A stretch of DNA of 64,000 bases from assembly GCF_020520425.1 (NCBI RefSeq), contig NC_079492.1, positions 54,869,042 through 54,933,041 on the forward strand, given 5' to 3'. Source of the stretch: Spinacia oleracea. Lineage: Eukaryota > Streptophyta > Magnoliopsida > Caryophyllales > Amaranthaceae. Below are positions 45,401 to 54,829 of the stretch, piece by piece. Made by a program: the position numbers and the translations under genes. Each line of letters opens with the position of its first letter. Within the stretch, counting starts at the first letter, position 1. The notes under the pieces were generated by a model, which was given only the letters and a program-made list of their open reading frames with translations, was not told the DNA's origin and ran no database searches.

Positions 45401-48400
45401 TTCTGATTCCGTATTTTGTTCGTGCAGGAAACTTTATGTAGTGTATGAATTTGGGATAGCTTTTTCCTAGCTATGAATTCTAGTTAGATTAGATATTATC
45501 TTCATATATTTTTTCGCGTGCTCAGGAACTTCTTTATGATTTCAGGATTCGTGAAAGGAAGGGATCTCTAACTGTCCTGTTGTGTGGAACTAGTGGCTGC
45601 GGGAAGTCAACGTTGTCTTCAATACTGGTATTCATAGATTCTTCGAATCAGTGTTAGCAGTCAGAATTAGGTAGCATCATCATGTTCTTATTCTGGTGAA
45701 TTTATCTGATCTGTCATTCTCTCCCAAGTCTGAACTGTGAATTCTGTATCCCTGAGGAAGAATGAGTTACATGTTGAATGGATGTCTTGTATTCATATAT
45801 TGTAATGGAATCCATATTTGTATCTACTAGCAATAAAATAATGTTTTCTGCAATTGTTGCATTTTCATTTGGTACCAATCAACATACTTTGGTAAAAAGC
45901 AGGGTGGTTGCATTTTGTCATTTGCTGCCAAACAACATAGTTTGTACTCACAAGTTAACGTGGTTGCATTTTCATTTGGTACCAAACAACATCATTGGTA
46001 CTCACAAGTCAAAGGTGAATGTTTTTTTTGGTGGGTCAAACTCACTAAATGAGATGAAGTTACCATTTTAGCGTTATTATTGTCTTTGTGGACACTACTT
46101 ATTATAGTCTAAGAGTTTCTCATTTGTATATACCCTATTAGTTGCCTTTGTACTTTAAATGAAAAAGATTGTACGAGTAATATTGAAATTGCAAATTGTT
46201 TTCAGGCTAGCAGATTGGGTATCACAACTGTGATATCAACAGACTCTATCCGGCACATGATGAGGAGTTTTGTAGACGAGAAAAAGAACCCGTTGCTGTG
46301 GGCCTCAACCTATCATGCAGGGGAGTGTTTAGATCCTGTTGCTGTTGCAGAAGCAAAAGCTAGGAGGAGGGCTCGGAAAATGGCTGGAATGTCATATTCG
46401 GTTTCTAAAGATCAATTGTGTGATAGCAACACTCAGGAAGAGAAATCTGATAGCCTGCAGCCAGATGCAGTTGCTAACAGTGCTAACAGTACTGAACTCA
46501 TCATAAGTCCAAAACAAATGGCTGTTGAAGGATTCAAAGCGCAAAGCGAAATGGTCATTGAGAGTCTTGAACGCCTTATTACTTCATGGGAAGAAAGGAA
46601 AGAATCGGTAATCATTGAAGGGGTACATTTAAGTCTCAATTTTGTGGTGAGTAAAAAGTCGCGTAATTTTCAGGCTTATACATTACTCCCTTTGTCCCAT
46701 ATTGACCTATACACTTGAGATATTAACAAGGAGAGAATGTACGGATTCATATAGGACTAAGGCTCTGTTTTGTTCACCTTATTTCTATTTAATTATTTCA
46801 GGAAAAATAAGTTCCAAGTTCGGAAAAGTTTAGATAAGATAAGTTCAGGAAAAATAAGGGTTGACCAAGTACAATTTATAACTAAAATAAGTTTTGATAA
46901 GTTCTAATAAGTTCAGATAAGTTCAGTTAAGTTTAGATAAGTAAAAATCGGGTGAATATAATGCACCCTAAGGCTTTGTTCTATTCACCTTATTTCCACC
47001 TATTTCAGGAAAAGTAAGCTCTAATAAGATAAAGTTCATGAGAAATAAGGGTTATCCAAGTACAATTTATAACTAAAATAAGTTTTGGCAAGTACTAATA
47101 AATCAGATAAGATAAGTTCAGGGAAAAATAAGTGAAAATGGGGTGAATAGAATGCAAAGTACGTCTAAACTAATATGAAAATGAGTTAGTAATGCGTTTC
47201 ACATTAGTAAACTTGGTTTTGTATGTTTGCAGATGGGGCTAATGAAGAAACATCCATCAATAGTACCTTTTATGATATACATAACAAATGAAGATAAGCA
47301 TTTGGAAAGATTTGCAGTTCGCGCCAAGTACATGACACTAGACCCTTCAAAAAACAAATATGTGAAATACATCAGAAATATCCGGAGAATACAAGAATAT
47401 CTATGCAATCGAGCAGACAAGCATCTAGTGCCAAAAATCAACAACACGAACGTTGACAAAAGCGTGGCAGCTATCCACGCCACGCTATTTAGCTGCCTAA
47501 AGAGGCGTGAAGCGGGAGAACAGCTTTACGATCCTGCTACAAACACTGTGAGTATCATCCATGAAGAGTACAAGAACCAATGCGCTGCACATTCTTTGAG
47601 TTCAAAGGGTATATTTCAGTTGATTCAAAGGAAGGGTTCATCAAGGCATTTGATGGCCTTTGTTAATGATGATGGTTCAATTGCAAAAGCTTGGCCAGTT
47701 GATACTTCAGATAATAGAGGAACACCGATGTATGGGTGTTTGCATATTGGTAAGGCAGAGCCTGTGAACCTTCAGTTTGGTCATTTTGGGATAAGTGCTT
47801 GGCCAAGTAGTGATACTGGTGGAACTAGTCATGCTAGTAGTTTTGATGAATCTAAGACTGATTGGCTTTGTACTGATACTAGCAGTAAGTGTTACTCTTC
47901 TTGCTGTAGCTCTCCTCGGATGTCTAATGGACCCGCTAAGAGGGTAATTCTCTGTTTTCATTTGAATCTTTTACCTAAACAATATAATCTCATTTTTGTA
48001 AGATAATTGATTTTTCAGGAATCAATATATCCAATGATCTGTGTAAAGAATGAATTTGAAATTAGGAACTGTGTTCCGGACTTAAGTAAAAACTATTTGT
48101 CTATACAGGTTAAGGAGGAACACTCAGTTTCCGGTAGTGATGAAGAAGTTGATGATCCCCCTGAAGTAGACAGTGATGAAGATCTCAGTGATGGTGGCAA
48201 ACATACTCATGAAGAGGTAAGTAGAACTAAAGCTTTTGCAGAGTTATTTGGAATTAAAGTTTTTAGTTTTTTGCAAAGTTTTCTGGAATTTACGGCCTGT
48301 TTGGTAGCCGGCCATAAAGTGTCAATAGGAATGAATTTGTATGCAAATTTGTAAGGAAAGTCAATATCCATTCCCATGGTCAGGAGCGGATTTTCAGGGG

Positions 48401-49391
48401 GGCATCTGGGGCCTGGCTCCCCCAAAGCCCAAAATAATACTGCAGTTAACAAAGCCCAACATCAAAGCATTGAAATCCTTTCCGCTCATTGTTGACCACT
48501 TGATCCTAAGGCCCAAGCTATCATTGTCCCACTTGGACAATATGCGTCCCAAACTTCAAAGCTCTTACTATACATACAAGGGTTGGTAGTTGTTCATTTG
48601 GGCCTTCTTGGTGTCATAGGCCTCATAGAACATCGGGCCTAGCTTGTTGTTGCCTTGTAGAGTTGTAGGTGCTGGATTTATGTTATCGGGCCAAGCTTGT
48701 TGTAGTCTTGTAGAGTTGTAGGTGCTGGATTTATGTGATGACAGTAAATTAATCAGTAGTTGGAGTGTTTCTGAATTATTAAGCTTTTCTTTATCACTTA
48801 TAATGGTAACCGATCCACGTGGATCATACCCTTGGGGTTAATTCTGCTAGGAATAGAGGCTGAAGCAACAGATATCCAATCCTAGAACTAAATGGGAGTA
48901 CCTCTCAGGTCTCAAGACAATATAATGCTCGAGGATTATTTTAGAAATGTGTTAAAATGTTGTGTTAAAGTTGTACATATTTTAACATCTCTAATGAAAA
49001 TTGAATGAAAACTCCTGCATGTGGTGATCCTGTGTTTTGTTGTACAGTCCGAATAGACTGACTTTGTTAGTTGTGAATTGTTTCTTAGAACTATGTGACC
49101 GTGATTGTGAACTTGTAATAATGTTTAAACTCTAATCAGATTGAAGGATCTGTTGATGAGGAATCAGCAAAGTCTGATGAAGAGTATGACGAACAAGAGA
49201 ACACTTATAATGACGAGGAGTACACAGATAACTTATCAAATTTTCTGAAGAACAATAAAAACAAAAGCGACAAATTTCCTCCAACGCTTAACATGTATTT
49301 GAGAGCTCAGAGTGAGCCTTTATCAGAACAGAATGGCACTAACTCTTCCCTTCTTGAACAAGGGATGAGAATAAGAACACGCCGTATTTAA
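42451..49391 (+). CDS. LPA1: P-loop NTPase, LPA1 homologue (2-phosphoglycerate-kinase-like), 7 exons
   Basis: Exons: 42451-42624, 44831-45099, 45546-45627, 46206-46646, 47233-47943, 48019-48216, 49140-49391. All junctions are GT-AG, and the frame is continuous for 708 codons. The N-terminus ([29 protein letters not shown]) is characteristic of plant LPA1 proteins. Exon 3 holds the Walker A loop GTSGCGKST at residues 162-170. Exon 4 continues with [20 protein letters not shown], typical of the 2-phosphoglycerate-kinase-related fold. Exons 6-7 are acidic ([16 protein letters not shown]) and end in basic RIRTRRI. In rice and Arabidopsis, LPA1 proteins affect seed phytate levels; the substrate is not settled. 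The length is normal for the family and nothing looks broken. Introns 1 and 4 hold MITEs; start chosen at the first ATG after a leader-intron acceptor. Confidence 0.93.
42625..44830 (+). other. Intron 1 of the LPA1-like gene
   Basis: 2.2 kb, GT...AG. It contains a Stowaway at 44368-44601 and no other recognised gene. ACGGAGTA-type short remnants occur at about 42677, 42834 and 43490. Confidence 0.85.
44368..44601. mobile_element. Stowaway-type MITE in intron 1
   Basis: Ends CTTCCTCCGTTTCATTAAG and CTTATTGAAACAGAGGTAG flanked by TA, 234 bp. It lies about 230 bp before the exon 2 acceptor. Confidence 0.85.
46761..46968. mobile_element. Tourist-like MITE in intron 4
   Basis: 208 bp, ends GGCTCTGTTTTGTTCACC and GGGTGAATATAATGCACCC, with TAA target duplication on both sides (46758-46760, 46969-46971). 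The interior consists of AAGTTCAGATAAGTTC-type repeats. TAA duplication fits PIF/Harbinger. Same family as 63262-63527. Confidence 0.82.
46972..47160. mobile_element. Second Tourist-like MITE, abutting the first
   Basis: Starts GGCTTTGTTCTATTCACCTT directly after the shared TAA and ends near GGGTGAATAGAATGCAAAG. The right target duplication is not clear. Two members of one family sit head to tail in the same intron. Confidence 0.65.
48217..49139 (+). other. Intron 6 of the LPA1-like gene
   Basis: 923 bp GT...AG. It includes a GC-richer patch (48380-48435, GGGGGGCATCTGGGGCCTGGCTCCCCC) that looks like an unidentified insertion, and a short duplication of TTGTTG..CCTTGTAGAGTTGTAGGTGCTGGATTTATG at 48640 and 48700. 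Confidence 0.75.
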
Positions 49392-49504
49392 AAAAATTCT
49401 AGGCCGAAGAAACACTCCCTTCAGCAACTGATTCTATTCAGTAGAACAATTTTGTTCAGTAGAGAAAATTAGAGCCATGTATAGTTAAAACTTAAAAGGG
49501 TGTT

Positions 49505-49507
<3 letters not shown>

Positions 49508-49544
<37 letters not shown>

Positions 49545-49545
49545 G
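49508..49545 (+). repeat. (GTT)n microsatellite in the LPA1-like 3' region
   Basis: About 12 GTT triplets roughly 115 bp after the stop codon, probably in the 3' untranslated region. Confidence 0.9.
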
Positions 49546-49549
49546 AAGT

Positions 49550-50434
49550 GTTGGCATCATCATCGTTGTATTTCTTGTTGTTACGATGTTAAGTGAACAT
49601 GGATGTCTGTTGGTGAGATCGATCAAGATGCTAATTAAGTTTGTCTGAGTTAGACAGATGCTGACATGCATTGATGTTATACTGATACAAGTGGTCAAAT
49701 ACTCTCTCTGTCTTTTTTGTTTATGTCATTTGTCATTTTAGTCTGTCTCTAAAAGATTATCCTATTATCATAAATGTTCATAGGGACCACAACTTTACCC
49801 TAAATAAAATTAATATACATTCGGTTCTACCACTTTTATTTCTTCTCAATTTCACACGAGTAACTATTAATGGAACATTTTTAGTGTGTGAGGCAAACAA
49901 TAAGAGGAGGAGTGAGTACGTTAAATTAGCAAATTGAACTTGCAACTTGGATTCCTTAATTCTGCTAGGACATGCCGTGATTTGATATGTATTTCACAAA
50001 ATTGTTATGTGACTCTTATTGATTGATTGAAATATATCTAACAAGAAAAGTGGCATTACATTACATTAGCCATTAGGCTGATGTAAACAAAAAACAAAAA
50101 AACATCCTTATACAAAATCGGTAGACTTGACAAAACTGACAAGCTTCTGATCACTCGGCCTAAAATAATCCGATCCGACCATCAACGGGCCTATCATGGG
50201 AACTTAGAACAAGGCCTCTGATTTACAGGGCCCCAGATTGAAATACGTTTAGCATAATTATATGAAGAAGAAAAAAAACAATTTGTAATTACGCAAGTTC
50301 CACACATGAACTTGAAGTAGAGTCGGGCCCTCTTCTTATTTTTTTTTTAGTTTTTCCTAAACAAGTTCAGTGGACTTGGCGCGTGAAACTGACATGATCT
50401 CAATCACTCTGCCTAAAATAGCTTAATCCAGACT
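49550..50434. other. 3' flank of the LPA1-like gene, no further gene
   Basis: Contains a degraded Stowaway-like pair (TACTCTCTCTGTCTTTTTTG at ~49699, GAGGAGGAGTGAGTAC at ~49905). Nothing else recognised. Confidence 0.4.
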
Positions 50435-50959
50435 CAAATTGTTAGAATCCAACCTTCATTTACTTGTATTTATCCTTTTTATTGCTTTTTAGGATCTTTA
50501 TAATAGTTTTCTAGGCTTTAGGGAGAATTATTATGTTATTGTAATTCCAGTGTTTGAACACTGGCAAGTTTTAACTAATTCAAAATAAACCTCTATGAGG
50601 GGTATGAACCAATACCTCTCATCAGAAGTTGCCTTTGCTTAATTCATGTGTTGTTGCTAGCCTTTATAGATATTGTGCTGTTGCATGCTTTAAGCTTTCC
50701 AAGACCCTTCAAAGTCCCTTGCAAAACAGATACACTCTCGTCGTCGGTCCCGCTTGTGCCTGCTGTGCGCACACAAGCGCCCCGTTCGACCCTCGCTCTT
50801 GTCGCCAATAGACAAGAGTGCCCTTTCAGATTAGACGCTTACTCGTGCCCCTACGAGTCACAAGACACTCATTCCGCACAAGGCTTGCCTCCTTGCCGCC
50901 AATAGGCAAGAGGGCGCCTCACGAATCCGGTGTCAAAACATTCGGACCGTGACACAAAT
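50435..50959. mobile_element. Solo LTR (515 bp)
   Basis: 50440-50954 starts TGTTAGAATCC and ends CCGTGACA, flanked by the perfect 5-bp duplication CAAAT (50435-50439 and 50955-50959). No internal domain follows, so this is the product of LTR-LTR recombination. It contains the inverted pairs TGTCGCCAATAGACAAG and CCGCCAATAGGCAAGAGG near its 3' end. Confidence 0.85.
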
Positions 50960-51815
50960 GGTATATGATCTCAATCACTCAAACCTACGATAGACTCAAA
51001 TATGACATGGCCCCTAAATGACGTGTTTTGCCACCTGGCTAGTTCTAGTTGATGACAAAAATAAGATGCTAGTTGATATCAACAATTGATATATTGTGCT
51101 AATGTGACCTAACAGAACAGCTAATAAAATGAGGGGATCATCACCCTACCAAAGTAGCAATAAGGGTAAAGGGTCCAGTTCCAGTAATGAAAGATGACTG
51201 GTTGTGCTGTAATGAATAAGATTGAGTGGAGGCGGCTGCTAAGCTTATTAGGCCGTAATCATTTGAATAATGATCTTTTTAGTAGACATTAATTAAGCAC
51301 ATAATCTAGGAAAACAAGGCTCCATTTTTTTGACCTTATAGCAAATGCACTCCATATTGGATTATTGGTCCCGGTCAAAATTGAAAATATGCATGAAAAC
51401 AACGTGTGTGTTCTTATTCTATTACACCAAGTATTTGACTACTACTTATATTTGCGTCTAATTTTACGTCCTCTCCTGTTTGCTGGTGTACCGTGCACTT
51501 TTATACGTACTCAGATGTTAAGCTCGTGGTAAAGACTAAAGATACAAATGTTGCTATGTGAAATAGATTGATACAAATGTTGTTATGTGTATGTAATTAA
51601 ACCCACACCCAATGTTCCCTAATTACCATGTCGGCTCATTTGGTATTCGATCATAAATGATGTCAACAAGAATGAATTTGTATGTAAATTTGTAAGAAAA
51701 ATCAATATTTATTCTCATATTAATGTTAGTTCACTCAAAAACATCAAGTTAGAGATAAGTTTTCATTACCGTGGGCATTATGATGTTAATTTCTATTTTT
51801 CTTTGCCAAAAAACA
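50960..51815. other. Non-coding sequence
   Basis: No gene or terminus recognised. Confidence 0.3.
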
Positions 51816-52182
51816 CTAAGGGGCGTTTGGTTGAGGGTTTTCAGGAATGGGAAAGGGAACCAACACCTCCCATTCCCTTTGTTGTTGTTTGTTTGTCCTT
51901 TTCAATCATTTTATTTACCCCTCTCATTCCCCAATTTCCCTCTACCATGATTCCCCCTCCCCCCCTAGGGTATCAACCCTACCCCCAAACTCCTCTTCAG
52001 CTCATCTTCCTTGACCAACCTATACACCACACCACTGCCCAACTCCAATACCACAAATGCCACCCTCGCAACAACCACCACCCGTAACCACCCCGAAATC
52101 AACCACCACCACTCGCACCACTCTGAAACCAACCACCACCACCCACAACAGCCCCTAATGTAATAACCCCTTTATCAGCGTC

Positions 52183-52567
52183 TGTTTGGGCCCATATACA
52201 TGGTCAACCCAACTCGGCATAAAAAGACGAAAATGCCCTTGAGTCTTAGGAGCCAAGAAGGACAGTTGTTCGTCAGAAGTAGACATAATTACATAATTAC
52301 CCCGTGTAATCATATAAATACTCTGCTGTAATCATTAAAAAGATCTATCTAATCATTACCTTAAAAAGCAAATCAGTCTCTCTCTCTCTAACTCTTCTCA
52401 CTTAACAACAACTTATCTCATTTTAATACGAAGATTCCTCGGATACATTCGAGGACTATCTAAAAACGGAAACTCAGGTGGTCGGATATAAGGAAATCAC
52501 GGTCAAATACGTCATCGGTTAAGTTAATTCCCGAGTTATTACATTCACAGTTTCTCCGGCTGAAACA
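52183..52567 (+). repeat. 5' LTR of the gypsy element
   Basis: 385 bp, TG...CA. It contains ATATAAATACTC (TATA-like, ~52311-52322) followed by a C/T-rich region and TCTCTCTCTCTAACTCTTCTC, the probable transcript start area. Confidence 0.92.
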
Positions 52568-52570
52568 GTT

Positions 52571-52588
52571 TGGCGCCGTCTGTGGGGA
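52571..52588 (+). other. Primer binding site of the gypsy element
   Basis: TGGCGCCGTCTGTGGGGA, three bases after the LTR, is the primer-site type typical of plant Tat/Athila-related gypsy elements. The donor tRNA is not settled from sequence alone. Confidence 0.75.
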
Positions 52589-52605
52589 ACGCTTAACAAA
52601 AAGCC

Positions 52606-54429
52606 ATGGTGAACACTAGACGTGCTCGACGACCGTCACCCATTCGACATACCTCACCTACCCAGTCACCCTCTCAAGGAAGGTCCTCGGCCCCCAGACA
52701 TGTGGACGATCGGTCGCGTCATGGTCCAACGCTGTCCTCTCGACACGATCACGTGCTCGAGTCGATCCATGCCAGTGACCCGCAACCTCACGGAGAAGTC
52801 GAGGGACCTTTGCCCGTCACACAGGAAGACTTAAGGAGACTGGCTGAACAGTTCAACGACACTTTAGAGCGCAGCCTCAGGGCCGCCGTGTTGAACCTCC
52901 GGGATGGTAATGAAGGCCCATCTCGACCTAGGGGGCAACCAGGGTCATCGGAGGAGGTCTTAGCCCAACGGGAGACAAGGTCACGCCCCCGGCCCCCCAG
53001 AAGCACACTCTCTACGAGAGGCCCTCCTCGGTCCGAAAGAGACCATGAACCACTACTGAACCTTCCTCGACACCCAGGGGAACATCAGACTTCGAGAAGC
53101 CTCCCCCCGCCACCCCAGAGGCATGGCCGAAGCGATGCTCGAAATGTGATCGTCCAGCGAAGACTCAGGAGAGGTGAGCTCGACGGCCGCGAAATCATCA
53201 ACTCTCGAAGAATCGAGGGGAGACAGGGAGATGCCGAGGGGATTTCTGCTCGCTCTCAACATGAGAGTTCGAGAAGATCCCTTGATCACCCTCGACATTC
53301 CCTCACCCCAGTGGAAACTCCAAGATCTCGGCACGGATCCTCTCGAGAACGAGATCAAGAAGAAAACTCAATCACATCTGGAAGAGGGGCTGATAGACAC
53401 ACCCGAACAGAGAGAGAACCTCCTCGGACTGGGAGACGAGAGCCAACTCCCCCTCGAGACGAGGTGCAACTCGGCAACCTCAGCTTCCTAAGTCCTTTTA
53501 GCAGACAGATCATTGAAGCACCGACCCCGAACAAAGTCAAGGTGCCTTCCATCGACCCATATGATGGCACCTCTGACCCGAACGACCATATGGATGCCTA
53601 CAAGGCCCGAATGACTGTCCAAACAGGAGATGAAGCGGCATGGTGCAGGTTTTTCCCGGCCACTCTCAAAGGGATGGCCCTCTCATGGTTCTCTGGGCTA
53701 TCGGCTGGTGTCATCACAAGATTCTCAGTGCTCGAAGCTCTATTTAAGTCACAGTTCATTGCCGGACAAGTATACAAGAAGACCAGTATGCATCTCATGT
53801 CCGTCCGACAACAACCCAACGAAAGTCTCAAGGAATACATTAAGAGATTCAATGACGAGTCCCTGAACATACCGAACTTGCAAGATTCCGTTGCCTTCAC
53901 CGCACTCATGACCGGGCTAAAGGCAGGAAGCCGATTTCGTTGGGTCTTGGCCGACGAGCAAATATCAACCCTGCCCCAAGCAATGGTCCGGGCACAAAGG
54001 TACATTCAGTCCGCGGAAATCTGCAATCCGTCGGTCGAAACTGACCTTAAGAGGAAAAAAGAGGTTGTTGGACGGGAAAAAGAAAAGAGACCCAAAGAGA
54101 CTGATAACGGAAATGACCCTCGGTACAACAGTAACAGGAGGGAGATATACCTTGACATCAAGGAAAAGTCATTGTTGCCAAGTCCGACCCCGATCAGGAC
54201 CCCCGCGTCCAAAAGAGACAAGAGCCTCTGGTGTGAGTTTCACAAAGAGTGCGGACACACTACCAAGGACTGTCGAGAATTGAAAAGGGCCTTGGACAGA
54301 CTGGCCGACGAGGGAAAGTTGAACAAATTTTTGAAGGGCTCCTCCTCTGACAAGAAGGAAGATAACAAGGGATCAGATGTCCATAGTGATCACACCGAGG
54401 GATATGTTGGGGTGATAGCAGGGTGGTAA
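52606..54429 (+). CDS. gag: Gypsy Gag polyprotein (Retrotrans_gag), intact
   Basis: 607 codons from ATG 52606. Residues 1-280 are rich in R, S, P and E (low complexity). About 300-480 is the retrotransposon gag domain: PSIDPYDGTSDPNDHMDAYK, WCRFFPATLKGMALSWFSGL, SVRQQPNESLKEYIKRFNDE and FTALMTGLKAGSRFRW, the capsid-type region. A single zinc-knuckle-like motif (CEFHKECGHTTKDC) is at about 542-556, followed by RELKRALDRLADEGKLNKFL. The product should form the virus-like particle. The frame is uninterrupted and stops before any protease or reverse transcriptase, so the element encodes capsid but no enzymes. Confidence 0.93.
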   Translation: MVNTRRARRPSPIRHTSPTQSPSQGRSSAPRHVDDRSRHGPTLSSRHDHVLESIHASDPQPHGEVEGPLPVTQEDLRRLAEQFNDTLERSLRAAVLNLRDGNEGPSRPRGQPGSSEEVLAQRETRSRPRPPRSTLSTRGPPRSERDHEPLLNLPRHPGEHQTSRSLPPPPQRHGRSDARNVIVQRRLRRGELDGREIINSRRIEGRQGDAEGISARSQHESSRRSLDHPRHSLTPVETPRSRHGSSRERDQEENSITSGRGADRHTRTEREPPRTGRREPTPPRDEVQLGNLSFLSPFSRQIIEAPTPNKVKVPSIDPYDGTSDPNDHMDAYKARMTVQTGDEAAWCRFFPATLKGMALSWFSGLSAGVITRFSVLEALFKSQFIAGQVYKKTSMHLMSVRQQPNESLKEYIKRFNDESLNIPNLQDSVAFTALMTGLKAGSRFRWVLADEQISTLPQAMVRAQRYIQSAEICNPSVETDLKRKKEVVGREKEKRPKETDNGNDPRYNSNRREIYLDIKEKSLLPSPTPIRTPASKRDKSLWCEFHKECGHTTKDCRELKRALDRLADEGKLNKFLKGSSSDKKEDNKGSDVHSDHTEGYVGVIAGW

Positions 54430-54447
54430 AGAAGCCGAACGGAACCT

Positions 54448-54531
54448 GGCACCTACAACCTCGTCGACACCAAAGACAAGCAACTTCCTCGACCATGGAA
54501 TGCCGACAACCTTAAGAAATTCTACATCTAA
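54448..54531 (+). pseudogene. C-terminal remnant of gypsy pol
   Basis: A frame reads GTYNLVDTKDKQLPRPWNAD, then NLKKFYI and stop. This is the usual last segment of Tat-type gypsy polyproteins (GTYxLVDxxGxxLPRPWNADNLRRYY). It follows the gag stop by 18 bp. The whole protease-RT-RNase H-integrase region between the two has therefore been deleted. Confidence 0.85.
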
Positions 54532-54829
54532 AGTGTCTGGTATGTATTTAAGTTTCAATGATGTAATAGGGGCATGGTAGGGGCATTGACGCCAAATGAT
54601 AAGTAATTTCATCATTGTAATAAATAAAGTGTAAGGCTATGTTGAATGAAACGAAAGAAAATTTTGAGCCAAAATCTCGAAAAGTACTTAGATTTAGTTT
54701 CTTAACAAAGTTCCTCTACGAAGGATCAAATACAGTTCAATATCAATGTTCCTCTACTTCAAAGATTACATTATACTAGGCGCGAAAAGAAAGCAACAAA
54801 AGCAACACAAGAAAATAACAACCATCCGC

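Noticed and set aside
52622-53570. Alternative frames within gag on both strands
   Set aside because: These are shadows of the gag frame, which carries the recognisable gag domain and zinc knuckle.
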